Positions 34,889-47,039 are shown, counted from the stretch's first letter. The stretch: DNA of 64,000 bases from Adiantum capillus-veneris (GCA_014529385.2 CM043968.1:129431018-129495017), one strand, 5' to 3'. A program made the numbers and translations. The notes: generated by a model not told the origin, from the sequence alone.

Positions 34889-35709
34889 AATTAAAGCAAG
34901 CAATTGCGTAGCCAAAAAAAGCCCAAAAGCTGCCGTCCGTACATGTTGCCACGTGACTGTCTGCCCGCTTTTCCCACCGCAAAACGCGCCGCAAATTCCA
35001 GAGATCCGTACGACAATGCCATGTCAGCATACAGCCTGCATTTCCGAGGGTCCATTGCCAAGGGAGGTATGTGTGTGTGTATTGGGCAGCCACGTCACCA
35101 GTTTGTGACATACCCCCCTCTTGAAAGCATTGTAATCGACCTCGATTATGCCTGCAAAACAAACAGAAGCCATAAACTATCTTAGCAAACACTGACTGTT
35201 AGTACCGACGCACTAGGAACACACATCTAGCACATGTACCAAATCGACAGTCACATCACACGACATCATAGGACATCACTTGACATCACAGGACAAATCA
35301 CATTCAACATTCATTCGGATCTCACACCATGATTTATCGGCAATGTAATTAGCAATCGCATCTAGATCCACTCAGGACCTAAAGATGCCCGATTGACTAA
35401 TCCCTATTGCAACCATGTCTATCGAGATCATTCAGACCAAAATGCTGCAGTCATTTCGTCTATCAGTTCGTGCACTTAAACAAGTCAAGAACAAATCAAT
35501 ATCATATTATCGGGAATTTTAGTTCATAAAGTCATTACAGCAGAATACTGTCAGCTCACAGTATCCCTGAAACTCATAGAGGCATCAGTGACTTCATTAT
35601 CAAAAATCGAAGAAATCCCTTGACAAAGGAGTGGAGCGACTCCCCTCTTGTGCATACCCGCTGCACCAGATTTCGCCCAAGCTGAATTCGGGGTTCCATT
35701 TAGAATAGA

Positions 35710-37350
35710 CTATGCTAATCCAAATGCTTCAAGGTAAAGATTCACAATCTGAAGAGTATCTGCTAGGTCCTCCTCCTCCATCCACTTCGCATCCAATGCA
35801 GGATAGTTCTTGAATTTAACCAAGAACCGCCTTATCACTTTACCCTTAATCTTTTTGTCTATATGTGCCAATATCTGTTCTGGAACAAGGATCTCCTTGT
35901 TTTCTTCCACTTCGGGTTGCTGATCAGGCTCCCCGTCTTCGGGCACATCGCCTTTAAAAGGCTTCAGGAGACTCACATGAAAAGCATTATGAATCCTCCA
36001 AGTTTTAGGCAGCTTCAGCCTAAAGGAGACATCATTTATCTTTTCGGAGATCTGGAAAGGTCCATAGTATCACGTACTAAGCTTTCGAAAAAGCCTCTTC
36101 TTTCCCTTTTTCTTTCTCAGGCGTGCCTTCTCAAAACGTAGGAGCACCCAATCATTCTCCTTCAATTTCAAATAGCGACAATGGCAATCTGCTGCCTTTT
36201 TCTGTCTTTCTTGAGATTTCTGCAAAGCCTCGCGGACCTTGGCAAAAGCCGTGTCCAAGTCGCACGTGTACTCATCGGCTTCAAAAATCTTATCTTTCGT
36301 ACTTGAAAAGGATGGAACCTTCGTAGCTCCCTCAATAATCTCAAATGGCGCCTTCCCCGTTGAAGAGAGTATCGTGTTATTGTAGGCAAATTCCACCAAA
36401 GGTAAATACTTTTCCCATTGAGTCTTCTGATCCGAGATGTAAGACTTCAATAAATCTAGTACCACTAAATTGGCAATCTTAGATTGCCCGTCAGTCTGGG
36501 GGTGGATAGATGACGAGAACTGCAACCGCGTGCCAATGTTCTCCCAAATAGCCTTCCAAAATAAACTCGTAAATTTGGGGTCCCTGTCGGAGACAATCAT
36601 GTCGGGCATGCCATGTAATCTGAAGATCTAGGCCACAAACAGTCTCGCTAAGTGATCCAGCTGGACTGTTTTCTTCACTGGAATGAAATGAGCTTGCTTG
36701 CTAAATCTGTCAATAACAGTCCAAATACCATTGTGACCACTCTGTGTTCTCGGGAGATCAAAAATGAAATCCATTGCAATACTTTCCCAAGGGTGGGTGG
36801 GTATGGGTAAAGGCTGTAACAATCCCTGTGCTTTATGCCTGTCAAACTTGACCTTCTGGCATACCAAGCAACTACGTACAAAATCGTCCACATCCTTTTT
36901 GAGTCTCGACCAAACGAAGTATCTCTCTACCCCTTTCAAGGTGGTAGCAATGCCGCGATGACCCGTAAAAGGTGGACAGTGGCATTCGGTCATAACCTTT
37001 TCCCTCAACGGTTGTGTAACGCACAACATGGTTTTCCTCATCGAGTAGCCATCCCGAGTGGAATATCCCGCTACTATCTCCCCATTCCATACCCAAGTGA
37101 TACTGATCAACCATATCCTTGAAGCTTCTATGATGTATAGCAGAAATAGCCAAAACCAATGGCTTCCGAGACAAAGCATCTGCCACCAAATTCTTTTGTC
37201 CCTACACATAGACAATCTGGAAGTGAAACTGTGACAAGATGTTCGCCCTCCACATCTGCTTTTCCGATAGCTGCTTCTGTGACAAGAAATAGCGTAAACT
37301 CTAATGGTCTATAAAGACAGTAAAATAATGGTCTATAAAGACAGTAAAAT
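35710..37350 (-). pseudogene. Ty3 chromovirus pol 3' part: RNase H end, integrase, chromodomain
   Basis: In minus order: VADALSRKP (RNase H end, about 37190); the integrase HHCC zinc domain (FTGHRGIATTLKGVERYF, CLVCQKVKF); the catalytic core with AMDFIFDLP and IVSDRDPKF; then QTDGQSKIANL. The third catalytic residue is therefore lysine instead of the expected glutamate, at the correct DX35E spacing. [13 protein letters not shown] motif follows, then a C-terminal chromodomain (36000..35710; [19 protein letters not shown]). A few stops break the frame, for example after VARLFVA and KRLFRKLST. Chromoviruses use the chromodomain to target heterochromatin. This copy is inactive. Confidence 0.87.
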
Positions 37351-38593
37351 CTGCTCCGAGTAGGTAATGTCACCACTAAGTAAGTGTAATAGACTTGGAC
37401 ACTCAAGTCGAGAATCTACCGCGACACCACAAGAATTCACTTCAAACAGTTCACAGTTCACAATTGATTCGACACTGGCCCGGTGGAGTTCCGTGCCTAG
37501 AGATATTGACCGCAAAGTCTGGCGCAGCTTTCGGTATTTCTTTTTGTATTAATCTGCAACTCAAAGTACAAGGGAGTGGTCGGGACTCACTCTCAAACTC
37601 TACGTCCAGATGCTCTGAGAAGTGAGAGCCCAAACCACTATTAAATAGGTTTACAAGGGATGCTAAAAGCAAAGCCCAAAAGCTTCAAAATCAAAAGCTG
37701 TCCCAAAATAAAGCACTTTCAATTTTCCTCTCACAAGCTCTCTTGAGCAGATCAAGCAAAAACTCTCTCACTCTTTCTCTTGCAAATTGTGTAGCCAGAA
37801 AAGCAGCCCAAAGTCTGCTGTAAATTGCGCCGCAAAAAGCGCACGTCCGCACAGCATGCCACGTGTCAGTATTTCTGCAATTCGTGCCGGATTCTACGGG
37901 CCTGTCCGTACAACAGTGCCACGTCAGCAGTTTCAGCAAGCCAGCTGGGGGGGGGGGGGGGGGGGGGGGGGGGGGTGTGTGTGCACTGGGAAGCCACGTC
38001 ACCAGTTTGTGACATAACCCCCTCTTGAAAGCATTGTAATCGCCCTCGATTACGCCTGCAAAACAAACAAAACCCATAAATTGTCTTAGTAGACACTGCC
38101 TATTAGTACCGACACGCTAGGAACACACATCTAGCACATGTACCAATCGACAATCACATCACAGGACATCACTTGACAGATCACATTCAATATTCATTCG
38201 GATCTTAGACCATGATTTATCGACAATGCAATTAGCAATCGCATCTAGATCCACTCAAGACCTCAAAGATGCCCGATTTACTAATCCCTATTGCAACCAT
38301 GTCTATCGAGATCATTCATACCAAAATGCTGCAGTCATTTCGTCTATCAGTTCCTGCACTTAAACAAGTCAAGAACAAATCAATATTATCTTGTCGGGAA
38401 TTCCAAATCATAAAGTCATTACAGCAGAATACTGTCAGCTCTCAGTATCCCTAAAGCTCAAAGAGACACTAGTGACTCTAGTATCAAAATTCGAGGCATC
38501 TGTTGACAAAGGAGCGGAGTAACTCCCCTCTTGTGCATACCCACTACACTAGATTTCCACACAAGCTGAATTCCGGGTTCCATTTAGAATAGA

Positions 38594-38934
38594 CTATGCT
38601 AAACCAAAAGCTTCAAGGTAAAGTTTCACAATCTGAGGAGTATCTGCTAGGTCCTCCTCCTCCATCCACTTCGCATTCAATGCAGGAAAGTTCTTGAATT
38701 TAATGAAGAACCGCCTTATCACTTTACCCTTAATCTTTCTGTCTTTATGTGCCAATATCTGTTCTGGAACAAGGATCTCCTCGTTTTCTTCCACTTCGGG
38801 TTGCTGATCAGGCTCCCCATCTTCGGGCACATCGCCTTTAAAAGGCTTCAGGAGACTCACATGAAAAGCATTATGGATCCTCCAAGTTTTGGGCAGCTTC
38901 AGTCTAAAGGAGACATCATTTATCTTTTCGGAGA
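38594..38934 (-). pseudogene. Chromodomain and integrase C-terminal end of copy 2
   Basis: The minus frame gives [28 protein letters not shown] and VIRRFFIKFKNFPALNAKW, a chromodomain nearly identical to copy 1. It continues 5' across the solo-LTR insertion at 40169. Confidence 0.8.
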
Positions 38935-40168
38935 TGTCACGTGCACATCTAACCCTATGTGTACGTGAACAAGCTACTTCATGGCAAGGGTTGGGTTCAG
39001 TTCAGTCAGCCTAGATTAGGAAGTGTTCTGGCACCTTTGTGAGTCTGTTCGCAGACTGTGCATGTCCAGACACTTCAATTAAATGCATATCCTCTGGTTG
39101 CACACAGCATGATCATCATATTACAGTTAGAACCCATCAGGAGCATTTTACAATGGAGAAAACCTATTTTCCCTATTTTAACCAATTTTCACTTATTATT
39201 TTTAAGTGACTTTTGTTGGAAACTAGATAGGGCAAATTTAGCAAGCAAGTACATAAGGAACCTAGCGCTAGCACTTTCTCGGAGAAGAGGCAGCAGGAAC
39301 TTCCCGTTCAACAAGCACCTTCTCAGCAGGACCCCCCCAAGATGCCCTAGCGTTTTTGCATCACAGCAAAGGCCTAGCGTTTTTCCCACAGAACCAGCCT
39401 TGGCGTTTTTGCATGGAAGATCAGCCTCGGCGACAACAAGACACAGCAGATCAGCCCTAGCGTTAGCAGATTCCACAGCAACATAGCAGATCAGCCCTAG
39501 CGTTAGCAGTTTTCCATAGAAAGACAGAATCAGCCCTAGCGTTTTTGGAGCAGCATAACAGCCAGCGTTTTGCAGTTCCGTCGCGACAAGGCCTCAGTTT
39601 TCAGCAGTCAGGCACCGCAGTAGAAGTCCCAAACCTCACAGATCTCACCTTCCCACAGCAGATCCTTGCCGCACGATCAGATCCAGCGTAGTTTGCAGAT
39701 TCAGCCCGGAAAACGCAGATTTCAGCATCTATGTTTTTAGCGCGTCGTCGTCGCCATCGACATCGTCACCGACATAGAGTCAGAATTCAGCAGATAAAGA
39801 TTTGCAGATTTCAGCCATTAGCGTTTTCAGATTTCAGTCCGTCTCGTCGTCGTCCTCATCATCGTCGACATCGTCGGCAAGTCCAAGCATTGTAGAGATT
39901 TGTGCAATCAATAGTAGACCGCCCTCGCCATAGAGAGTGGGGCCTTCGGAGAAGGGTTTTGACAACATTTTGGTGTTGTATTCTTCTCTCTCTATCTCTC
40001 ATTCTCAGCAACTTCATTCACAGTGTTTATCCACTTTGTTTGTGTCCATTGCACTCTCTCACTAAAGGAACGGAAGGCTCTCCCTTCTGTAAGTAAAAGG
40101 AACCTTGAGCACAGTTCGGAGCACTCATCTGGAGCAAAGTTCAACATTCACTTCCACTGCACCTTACA
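38935..40168. mobile_element. Solo LTR, 1,234 bp, with 5-bp target duplication
   Basis: It starts TGTCACGTGCACATCTAACC and ends GCACCTTACA. It is flanked by ggaga at 38930-38934 and 40169-40173, and the uninterrupted target is present in copy 1 near 36045. It belongs to the same family as the LTR at 24682-25898 but lies in the opposite orientation. An element inserted and then lost its inside by LTR-LTR recombination. It contains many copies of a loose GCAGATCAGCCCTAGCGTT-like motif (39400-39560). Confidence 0.9.
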
Positions 40169-41056
40169 GGAGATCTGGAAAGGTCCGTAGTATCGCATAC
40201 TAAGCTTTGTAAAAAGCATGTCCTTTCCCTTTTTCTTTCTCAGGCGTGCCTTCTCAAAACGTAAGAGCACCCAATCGTTCTCCTTCAATTTCAAATCGCG
40301 ACGATGGCGATCTGCTGCCTTTTTCTGTCTTTCTTGAGATTTCTGCAAAGCCTCACGGACCTTGGCAAAAGCCGTGTCCAAGTCGCGCGTGTACTCATCA
40401 GCTTTAAAAATCTTATCTTTCGTGCTTAGGAAGGGTGGAACCTTCGTAGCGCCTTCAAAAATATCAAATGGCGCCTTCCCCGTCGAAGAGTGTATCGTGT
40501 TATTGTACGCAAATTCCACCAAAGGTAAATACTTTTCCCATTGAGTCTTCTGATCCAAGATGTAAGACTTCAATAAATCTAGTGCCACTAAATTGGCAAT
40601 CTCAGATTGCCTGTCAGTCTGCGGGTGGAAAGATGAGGAGAACTGCAACCGCGTGCCAATGTTCTCCCAAATAGCCTTCCAAAACAAACTCGAGAATTTC
40701 GGGTCCTTGTCAGAGACAATCGTCTCAGGCATGCCATGTAATCTAAAGATCTGGGCAATGAACAATCTTGCTAAATGATCCGGCTTGACTGTTTTCTTCA
40801 CTGGAATGAAATGAGCTTGCTTGCTAAATCTGTCAATAACAGTCCAGATACCATCGTGACCACTCTGTGTGCTCGCGAGATCAAAAATGAAATCCATTGC
40901 AATACTTTCCCAGGGGCGGGTGGGTATGGGCAAAGGCTGTAACAATCCTGTGCTTTATGCCTGTCAAACTTGACCTTCTGGCATACCAAGCAGCTACGCA
41001 CAAACTCGTCCACATCCTTCTTGAGTCTCGGTCAAAAGAAGTATCTCTCTACTCTG
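40169..41056 (-). pseudogene. Integrase core of Ty3 copy 2
   Basis: The minus frame 40945..40148 is open. It has AMDFIFDLA, IVSDKDPKF and QTDRQSEIANL, so the third catalytic glutamate is retained, unlike copy 1, although the glycine before it is arginine. The upstream zinc region (FVRSCLVCQKVKF) is in another frame after a one-base deletion near 40950. The end at 41056 is abrupt. The protein is non-functional as it stands, because the frame is shifted and split by the solo LTR. Confidence 0.85.
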
Positions 41057-41260
41057 TGAACATTCCCCAGTGCCTACACCTAGCAGACACTAGCGGTGCT
41101 CATGTGCAATCAGAGGGTATGCAACTAATCTAGAGTGCCTTGACATGCACATCCTGCGTACACGCTCACAAGGGTGCCAGAACACTTCATAGCTTTCCTA
41201 AACCCTAGAAGTAGAAGTTAGCTTGTCCACATGCACATAGGGTTAGATGTGCATGTTACA
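41057..41260 (-). repeat. LTR fragment with adjoining purine tract
   Basis: On the minus strand this begins TGTAACATGCACATCTAACC, so it is the start of an LTR of the 1.2-kb family. It is preceded by a purine tract with ten G (41281..41261). It is truncated at 41057 where it meets Ty3 copy 2. Confidence 0.7.
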
Positions 41261-41439
41261 TCCCCCCCCCCTTTAAGGTGAGGTAATGGTACCGAGTTGC
41301 ATGGCTTCCATGTAATCCACCAACAACTCCAAGAAATCTAAGAAGAAATCTTTGTTGACCCTTCACTTGTAGGTTCTTGTCTACAATCTCGGTTCATCCT
41401 CTTCAAGAATCTCCTTTGGGGGATCTCCCTGAAACAACA

Positions 41440-41682
41440 TTAAGCGAAAACACAGAAAATGGTGTTCCTTGACCATGAGTTAGGCAGCAACAATTCCATA
41501 TACACATCTTTTTCCTTTTTAATCACTAGAAACGGACCATACTTCCTAAAAGACTGAGTAAAATGAAAAATGTGACGAAGTGCCATACTTACCAAAGAGT
41601 GCTTGCCAACATATGATCTAAACTTCACCTTTCTACTTACTTCCACCGGTGGAATCCTGCAGTTGAATCTCCTTCTGTACAA
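41440..41682 (-). pseudogene. Ty3 integrase C-terminal (GPY/F) fragment
   Basis: The minus frame contains FTQSFRKYGPFLVIKK followed by VYMELLLPNSWSRNTIFC, matching the GPY/F-type integrase tail and the following conserved segment of Ty3 elements (family ...YELQLP..W.IHNVFHVS). It is consistent with being just upstream of the 3' LTR at 41057-41260. No other domain survives. Confidence 0.65.
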
Positions 41683-42404
41683 GTGTTGGTTGTTGGGCTA
41701 CCATCCCACTATCTTCTGGGAAAACTTGCTTTGCTTATGCCATGCATTGTCGGACTCAGAACTCGAGGGGCTACAAGAGTGATCTATGTTACAGAGTACA
41801 AGGTTTGTCACACACTAGTGACTAGCTTAGGCTCTGGTATGGTCAAGCTCGCCAAATGAAGGGGTTCTTGGTTTTTGTATTCCCCTTTGGTCATGCTCTG
41901 CTTTGATCCGCGGCTCGATTCTTGTTGTACATTCGGTTGGCTGCCTGCAACTCATTCTTGGATGCTTCAACTAGGTTCACACCTACATAACTCAAGGCCA
42001 TTCCTATTGACTGCCTTCATCACATGCCGCGGTTGGCTATAAGATGATAGAAAGGAAAACTCACCTTCAAATATGGAAAATCACATTCCACCTACATTTA
42101 TAGTCCATGGAAGGTGTCTATACGATGATTAAAGGAAAACTCACCTTCTTTTAAGTGCCAAGTGCTTGCAAATTGATGGCAAGAATGTCATTGCAAACTG
42201 ATATCAGAGTGTGCTTGAATGCCATCACAAGCGCTTGACTTGAGGGTCAATCTCTCCAAAAGGGATCTACATTTCTCTCGTCTCATCTTTAGTTTTTGTC
42301 TTTCACTTACAATTTCTCTATTCAAGTGAATCATCCATGAGGAGAGCGATTACACTAGATCCACTCAAAAACTTGCGGAAGGATAGCACTAGCATAGTAA
42401 CAGG

Positions 42405-42560
42405 GAATGGCCATTTTCAGGTCTCCGTTCCCCGTTCCCATCCCAATTTCCCGTTCCAGATTCTCGTTCCGTGTTTCAGACATGAGTATTCGAAATAGGG
42501 AATAGCATTTCATGCATGTTGCCGTTCCCCGTTCCCGTTCCGATTTCCCGTTCCGGGTAA
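42405..42560. repeat. CCCGTTCC-type short repeat cluster
   Basis: Repeated gttccccgttccc / cgatttcccgttcc phrases occur in two blocks (42425-42475 and 42522-42560), separated by a near-unique 50 bp. A related gggaacgagcggaacgggg lies at 31339. No coding meaning is seen. Confidence 0.6.
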
Positions 42561-43960
42561 CTATGAGCACTAGACACCGAAGATTGTGCGCCTATATCCT
42601 TGTTAGAGCCTAGAGGACTTACCAATCTTTGGAGCAAACGAGGCAAAGTTTGTAAATCTTTGTGATACTTGGTCACAGGACATTTGTATGTCGGCTTCTG
42701 GCATTTAGAGCCAGTTTATGGAGCAAGTTGGCTCCAGTTGTGTTCGTGGAGAAGGCACGGCCAATCTCCTATTTTTCTTCCTATAACCTATAGCAATTGA
42801 TCACAGCATAGTGTGCAGGCAACAAAGCTCTAGGCTGATTTCTATTACTTGGCAAGCGCCCAAATGGTGCTGATTCTGAGGGAAAGTACATTACTGATTA
42901 CAAAGCAAGAAGGCAATAATCTAGAAACTGAAAAACTTAGCCACATAGCAACTGTAAAAACTGAAAGCCAGAGTAAACCTCTCCTAAAGAGGGTAAAAAG
43001 TGCCCTAGCAAGCTAAGTGGAGAGAGGATGGCAGCAGCCTCTGAAAGTTAGGCACTTCCACCAAGAGAAAACTCCTCGAATGCAAATCAAAAACCGGAAC
43101 CATCAGAAGCCACGGCGGTGAAAAGGACAAAGAACGTCTACAACGGCAAGAGCTTGAACGTCCGGCATTACCCGCCAACTGGTAGAACCTGATAGCAGCA
43201 GGCAATGGAAAGACAATAGGAAGAGAGCTGTCGGTGACGAAGATGAGAGAGAAGAGGCAACTGACGCGCACCTATTCGAGATAACTCAGTTCATTGGTGT
43301 TGACCAAGTATACAATCCGAAGTAAAAACCCCTTCCTCAAGCTTTCCTAGAAGAGCATCCCATTGTAATTTGTCCCTATGCTTCCGCCCGTCATAAAGTG
43401 CACTGAGAACACTAGAAGTCCCTTGAGGCATCTAGAGAGTTGAACAGCAAGCCTGAAAAACTCTCCATGCCTCTTCACAAAGCCTTTCGATGGAATCAGG
43501 CATATGTCCAGCTCAATCCTGGTGAGCGAGGACTGACTTCACAAAAAAGACAAAGGAAAGATGTTTAGCTGGGTATGGTGAGGTCTGTTGACTCAAGCCT
43601 TCTGCATGCATCAAGATATCCCAGGGCCACTGCCATTGGGACTGTCCCATGGGAGGCCCTGGAAAGAGGGAGACTGTCCGATGGAAAGGATAATGTCAAT
43701 AAAATGCAGCCGCTGCAAGCTCTTGAATTCTGCAGCCTCATATGCTTGACCAATTTCAAAATCACCATCCACTTTATTCAAAGAATGGCTCCAGTTGTTT
43801 GAATGTACTTGGAAACAGTATATGTTTTATCTTCTACTATGCTACAGACCCTGCACTTGATATTTAGAAGCAGCCATTGTGAAAAATCAAATCTTCAGCC
43901 CATATAGTTGTCATTGAAAGGTAAATTTCCATTTTATTGAATTAATAACAAAGCGATTTT
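42561..43960. other. Proximal part of the large intron, no element recognised
   Basis: Neither coding motifs nor LTR boundaries are seen. Short open frames here show no family motif. This may be original intron sequence close to the donor site. Confidence 0.5.
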
Positions 43961-43963
43961 AAC

Positions 43964-46748
43964 CTGATTCTTGAAGTTTTCCCAGCAGCCAGCCCTTCCA
44001 TTGCAATCTGCTCAATTGACATGCCCATGAGCTCGTCTAAAGGCATGGCTGTCATTGCCTGAAGAGCCATGTTCTCTATCCCCATCGAGGCCATATTGCG
44101 CAAGACATCCACAGTTCCTGAGCCCATCTCAGAAGGCAATACAACTGGCTTTGATACTTGCATAACTAGCTTCCCACTGCAGTTCTCTGATTGAAAAAGC
44201 ACCGGATCCATGGATCTCAAAGTGCCTCCATCTTTAACTGTGACAGAAGCACCTAAGCCCTTCCCAAGTGGTTCAGGCTCAAGCAGTTTGGGAGTACTGA
44301 TCGGCAGTGTTTTTTCTTTCCAGCCCCGTTCCTGCTCAAGTTCTCCTAAAGGCTTTTCCCTCCCATCTTTGATCTTACTGTGGAACGTTTGAGCAGTTGT
44401 GACAGATTTTGGCTCTACATCAGCCATTCCAAGAGAGGACTTGCTTGATGTCACGGCTGACTTACCCACAGCAGATTTCAATGTATGACCAGGTGCACTT
44501 GCAACACTGTCACTCGGATCTTTTGAAGGGCTCAAGTCAAGACCAAAGCCTCCCTCGAGGAAAGCCTCTTGCTCAAACTGCTTTAGCAACTGCGCACGTG
44601 GGGAATCAGGCTCACTATCAGAGTTTTGATCTGCAAGATTCTCTCCTGACTCCAGCATGTGTAGGAATTGGTCAACTTCTTGGTCAAGGTTTTCCTCCAC
44701 AGCTTGCAGATTTCCTCCCTCTTTGCTCCCTTTTAAATCATTTCCTTTTACGGGGACTCCCTGTTTGGTTCGGGCTTGAATGGCTGCTTCCTTTACTTGT
44801 TTACTGAGAGCTGCACGATCACTCTTACTCAACTCCAATTTATCTTGCCCCTCCAGGAACTCCAAGTGAGCCCGTTCTTTAGCACTGGTGCCTTGCAGAA
44901 GTGACTCCAAGGTCTTCATAACCATTTGATAGGTTACAGGCTCTTTCTTCTCATCATCCTGGGAACCCATTGTAGCATTAGCTTGTTCAGGCACTGGCTT
45001 CTCCTCGTGGATAACGCTTAGCTGTGGGCTCTTCTGATTCTCTGTTTTCGCGTCTTCTTGCTGATTCTCTGTTTTCGTGTCTTCTTGCATTTCCTTTGAA
45101 TGCTCACTTTCAGCTTCATACCCCACTACTTCAGGCTCAAGCCTTACCTCTTCCTCTTTACTGAAAACTTTAACAGCTTCATCAATCTCCATTCCTTGAT
45201 CAACAACTGTAAATTCCTGCTCATTGTCAGAAGCATATTCATCCAGCTCTGCATCTCCTCTGTCTCTAGCAATCTGACCTGGGGTAGAAGGTGCCAATCG
45301 TGGTTCAAAATTGTCAAAAGCATTATAGGCATCATGTGAAGAACCGGCTGGCGTCCCCAGCTGCGAATTGATACTCGGGTAGTACTGTGTCTCTAGCTGT
45401 GGGAGGCCTTTAACCTCACCTGCACCTTCTAGAGGATCATCCAAATCTAAAACTTCCATTCCAAGGTCACCATTGAAGTCATTGCCAGGCTCTGAGACAC
45501 TTGGCGAGACATTGCCAAAAGCATTAGCTGGCCTGGTGCGTGGTGTTCCATGTGCAGAATTTGGAAGACTATATGAGGTTTGCATCGAAGACTGCCTACG
45601 TGTCGATCCGCCCTGAAACTTTGATGCCAACCCACTTAACTTTGCTAAGTCTTTGTCAAGAACCTCATAGTTGAAAGTTATAATGAGCTTTCCACCCTTT
45701 GCTTTACCAGAGAGTTCCAGGCTTGTGTTCCAGCTATTCCCTCTCTCCAAGTTGCCTTTCCTCTCATCCACATTTTCAGGAAGCAGTCTACTCAGATCTA
45801 ATTGGTGCTTTCCAAGGTCCAATTCTTCTACATCTGGAGCTACAACTGATACAATGAAAGCTTTTGTCATGAACTTGATGCTGTTAGAGTTACCTCCCTT
45901 GCTGCCATAGACTGTACATTTCATGTAGAGTGTCTCTTCAAACTCTGCAACACCTTGAAAAACACGGCTGGGTATGGTCTGCACAGCACCTTCCTTAGTC
46001 TCTTCCTTCCTCATGTTAACAGCTAGCCGCAGTCCGTTCATGGCAGGTGGCAGCCCTTTTATTGCATGAACATAAGCTGAAAATACACAGTAAAAGCGTT
46101 GCCTACCAATATGAGAAATGGCACGAAGGGGCTTCCAGTTCCAAAAACTCTTTTTCTTGTCCCCAGGAGAAGACTCCAGCTTGGACATGGTATCGGGGGC
46201 ATCGTCAGGCCAGTCGAAATCTTCACTCCCAAACTCAGCAGAGCTCCGGGTATGCTGCAGCTGAGGGGATCCACGACGATCAATGCGAGAGCGAATATCC
46301 GACTTGTCATCCGCCCATGAGGACAAAGTTTGAGACGGGAGAGTTGTTGATGTGAAACGAGGGCGTGAAGTTAGCACCGGGGAAGGCTTTGCATCAGAGG
46401 AAGGTATCTGAGGTATAGACATGGAGTGCCGGTTACCTGGATGAGCTGAAGTAGTACTCAATGAAGAGGCCAAACCCGGGAGGGGTATAGCTGATGCGTC
46501 CTTGCTCGGCTCATAAGAAGAGAACCTTCGACGGGCTGGTAATGTCTCTCTTCGGGTTATGGGTTTCTTTGTGAATCCTGGGGATGTATCCTTATCCTGT
46601 CCTAGAAGCTGCATATCGCCTTGCTGCTCTGTAAAGTTCCTCTGTTGTGCCTGAGCCTGATATAAGGCCTGGCTTAAAGCTTCTAATTCATCTAACAGCT
46701 GCCCTTGAGTACTAGCCCTCCTTGGAGGAGGCACCCTATGAGGGGAAT

Positions 46749-46752
<4 letters not shown>
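43964..46752 (-). CDS. PMI1-like: PMI1-like NT-C2 protein, first coding exon
   Basis: This exon encodes residues 1-929 of 1,256. The start MNSPHRVPPPRR is followed by a short coiled coil, LLDELEALSQALYQAQAQQ (about 18-40), a feature of PMI1/PMIR proteins. Residues about 203-365 form the NT-C2 domain (FWNWKPLRAISHIG, FSAYVHAIKGLPP, MKCTVYG, LIITFNYEVL). Residues about 370-870 are acidic and Ser/Pro-rich, with a near-perfect 10-residue duplication QQEDAKTENQ. The exon ends in EQIAMEGLAAGKTSRIR. The frame is intact over 2.8 kb. In Arabidopsis the family controls light-driven chloroplast positioning via cp-actin filaments and plasma-membrane association. That role here is inferred. Reading beyond the donor meets a stop within 7 codons. 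Confidence 0.92.

Positions 46753-46816
<64 letters not shown>
46752..46816 (-). promoter_or_regulatory. (GA)n tract immediately 5' of the PMI1-like start codon
   Basis: About 32 GA units on the minus (sense) strand run right up to the ATG, so the 5' UTR ends in a GA microsatellite. Plant BBR/BPC proteins bind GA repeats near starts, so a regulatory effect is possible, but length variation and function are untested. Confidence 0.6.
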
Positions 46817-46818
<2 letters not shown>

Positions 46819-47039
46819 CTTCTTATGCCGCTGTGCTACTATCTATGGAATTCAAAGTAGGAATGCAACGAGTGTCCTTGGCAATGGTTGATTATAAATG
46901 TGAGCTACTGCAAGTAGGCGATGGCCGTGGCCATCACCACAACTCCCAATGATAAGCCGCATCCTTGATAGCGTCGTGAGCTGCAAGCAAAGCTTCATCT
47001 GAATATATGAATTTTTGACAGAGTTGACAGAACCGAGAG

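Larger units (their letters stand above)
34467..37384 (-). mobile_element. Ty3 chromovirus copy 1 (minus), 3' LTR plus integrase half
   Basis: The 3' LTR is 35110..34467 (644 bp), preceded on the minus strand by a purine tract, CAAGAGGGGGGTA (35123..35111). The internal region runs to the RNase H/integrase part of pol at about 37350, where a second copy's LTR (37385) cuts it off. The 5' half (gag, protease, RT) is missing. A (CT)n tract of about 78 bp (34808-34885) lies inside the LTR. Confidence 0.8.
37385..41056 (-). mobile_element. Ty3 chromovirus copy 2 (minus), inserted beside copy 1
   Basis: The 3' LTR is 38014..37385 (630 bp). A purine-rich CAAGAGGGGGTTA follows, and the internal region is closely similar to copy 1 (tagtaccgacacgctaggaa and chromodomain segments). 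A poly(G) run of 29 lies in the LTR at 37947-37975. Its pol is split by a solo LTR at 38935-40168, and the element is truncated at about 41056 within the integrase zinc region by another LTR fragment. Confidence 0.8.
16609..43963 (-). other. Giant 27,355-bp intron of the PMI1-like gene
   Basis: The minus-strand donor AATCAG|GTTAAA lies at 43963 and the acceptor TTTTTACAG at 16609. The flanking exons keep phase (ATC AG | G GGG GCA). The donor is not a strong consensus, so an extra small exon inside the intron cannot be excluded, but the exact frame continuity and continuity of protein homology favour a single intron. Most of the intron is Ty3/gypsy and other LTR-element sequence in both orientations, described below. 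The 16609-17483 end holds no recognisable element. Confidence 0.8.

Noticed and set aside
44409-46355. Plus-strand open frames opposite the PMI1-like exon
   Set aside because: Shadows of the intact minus-strand exon.
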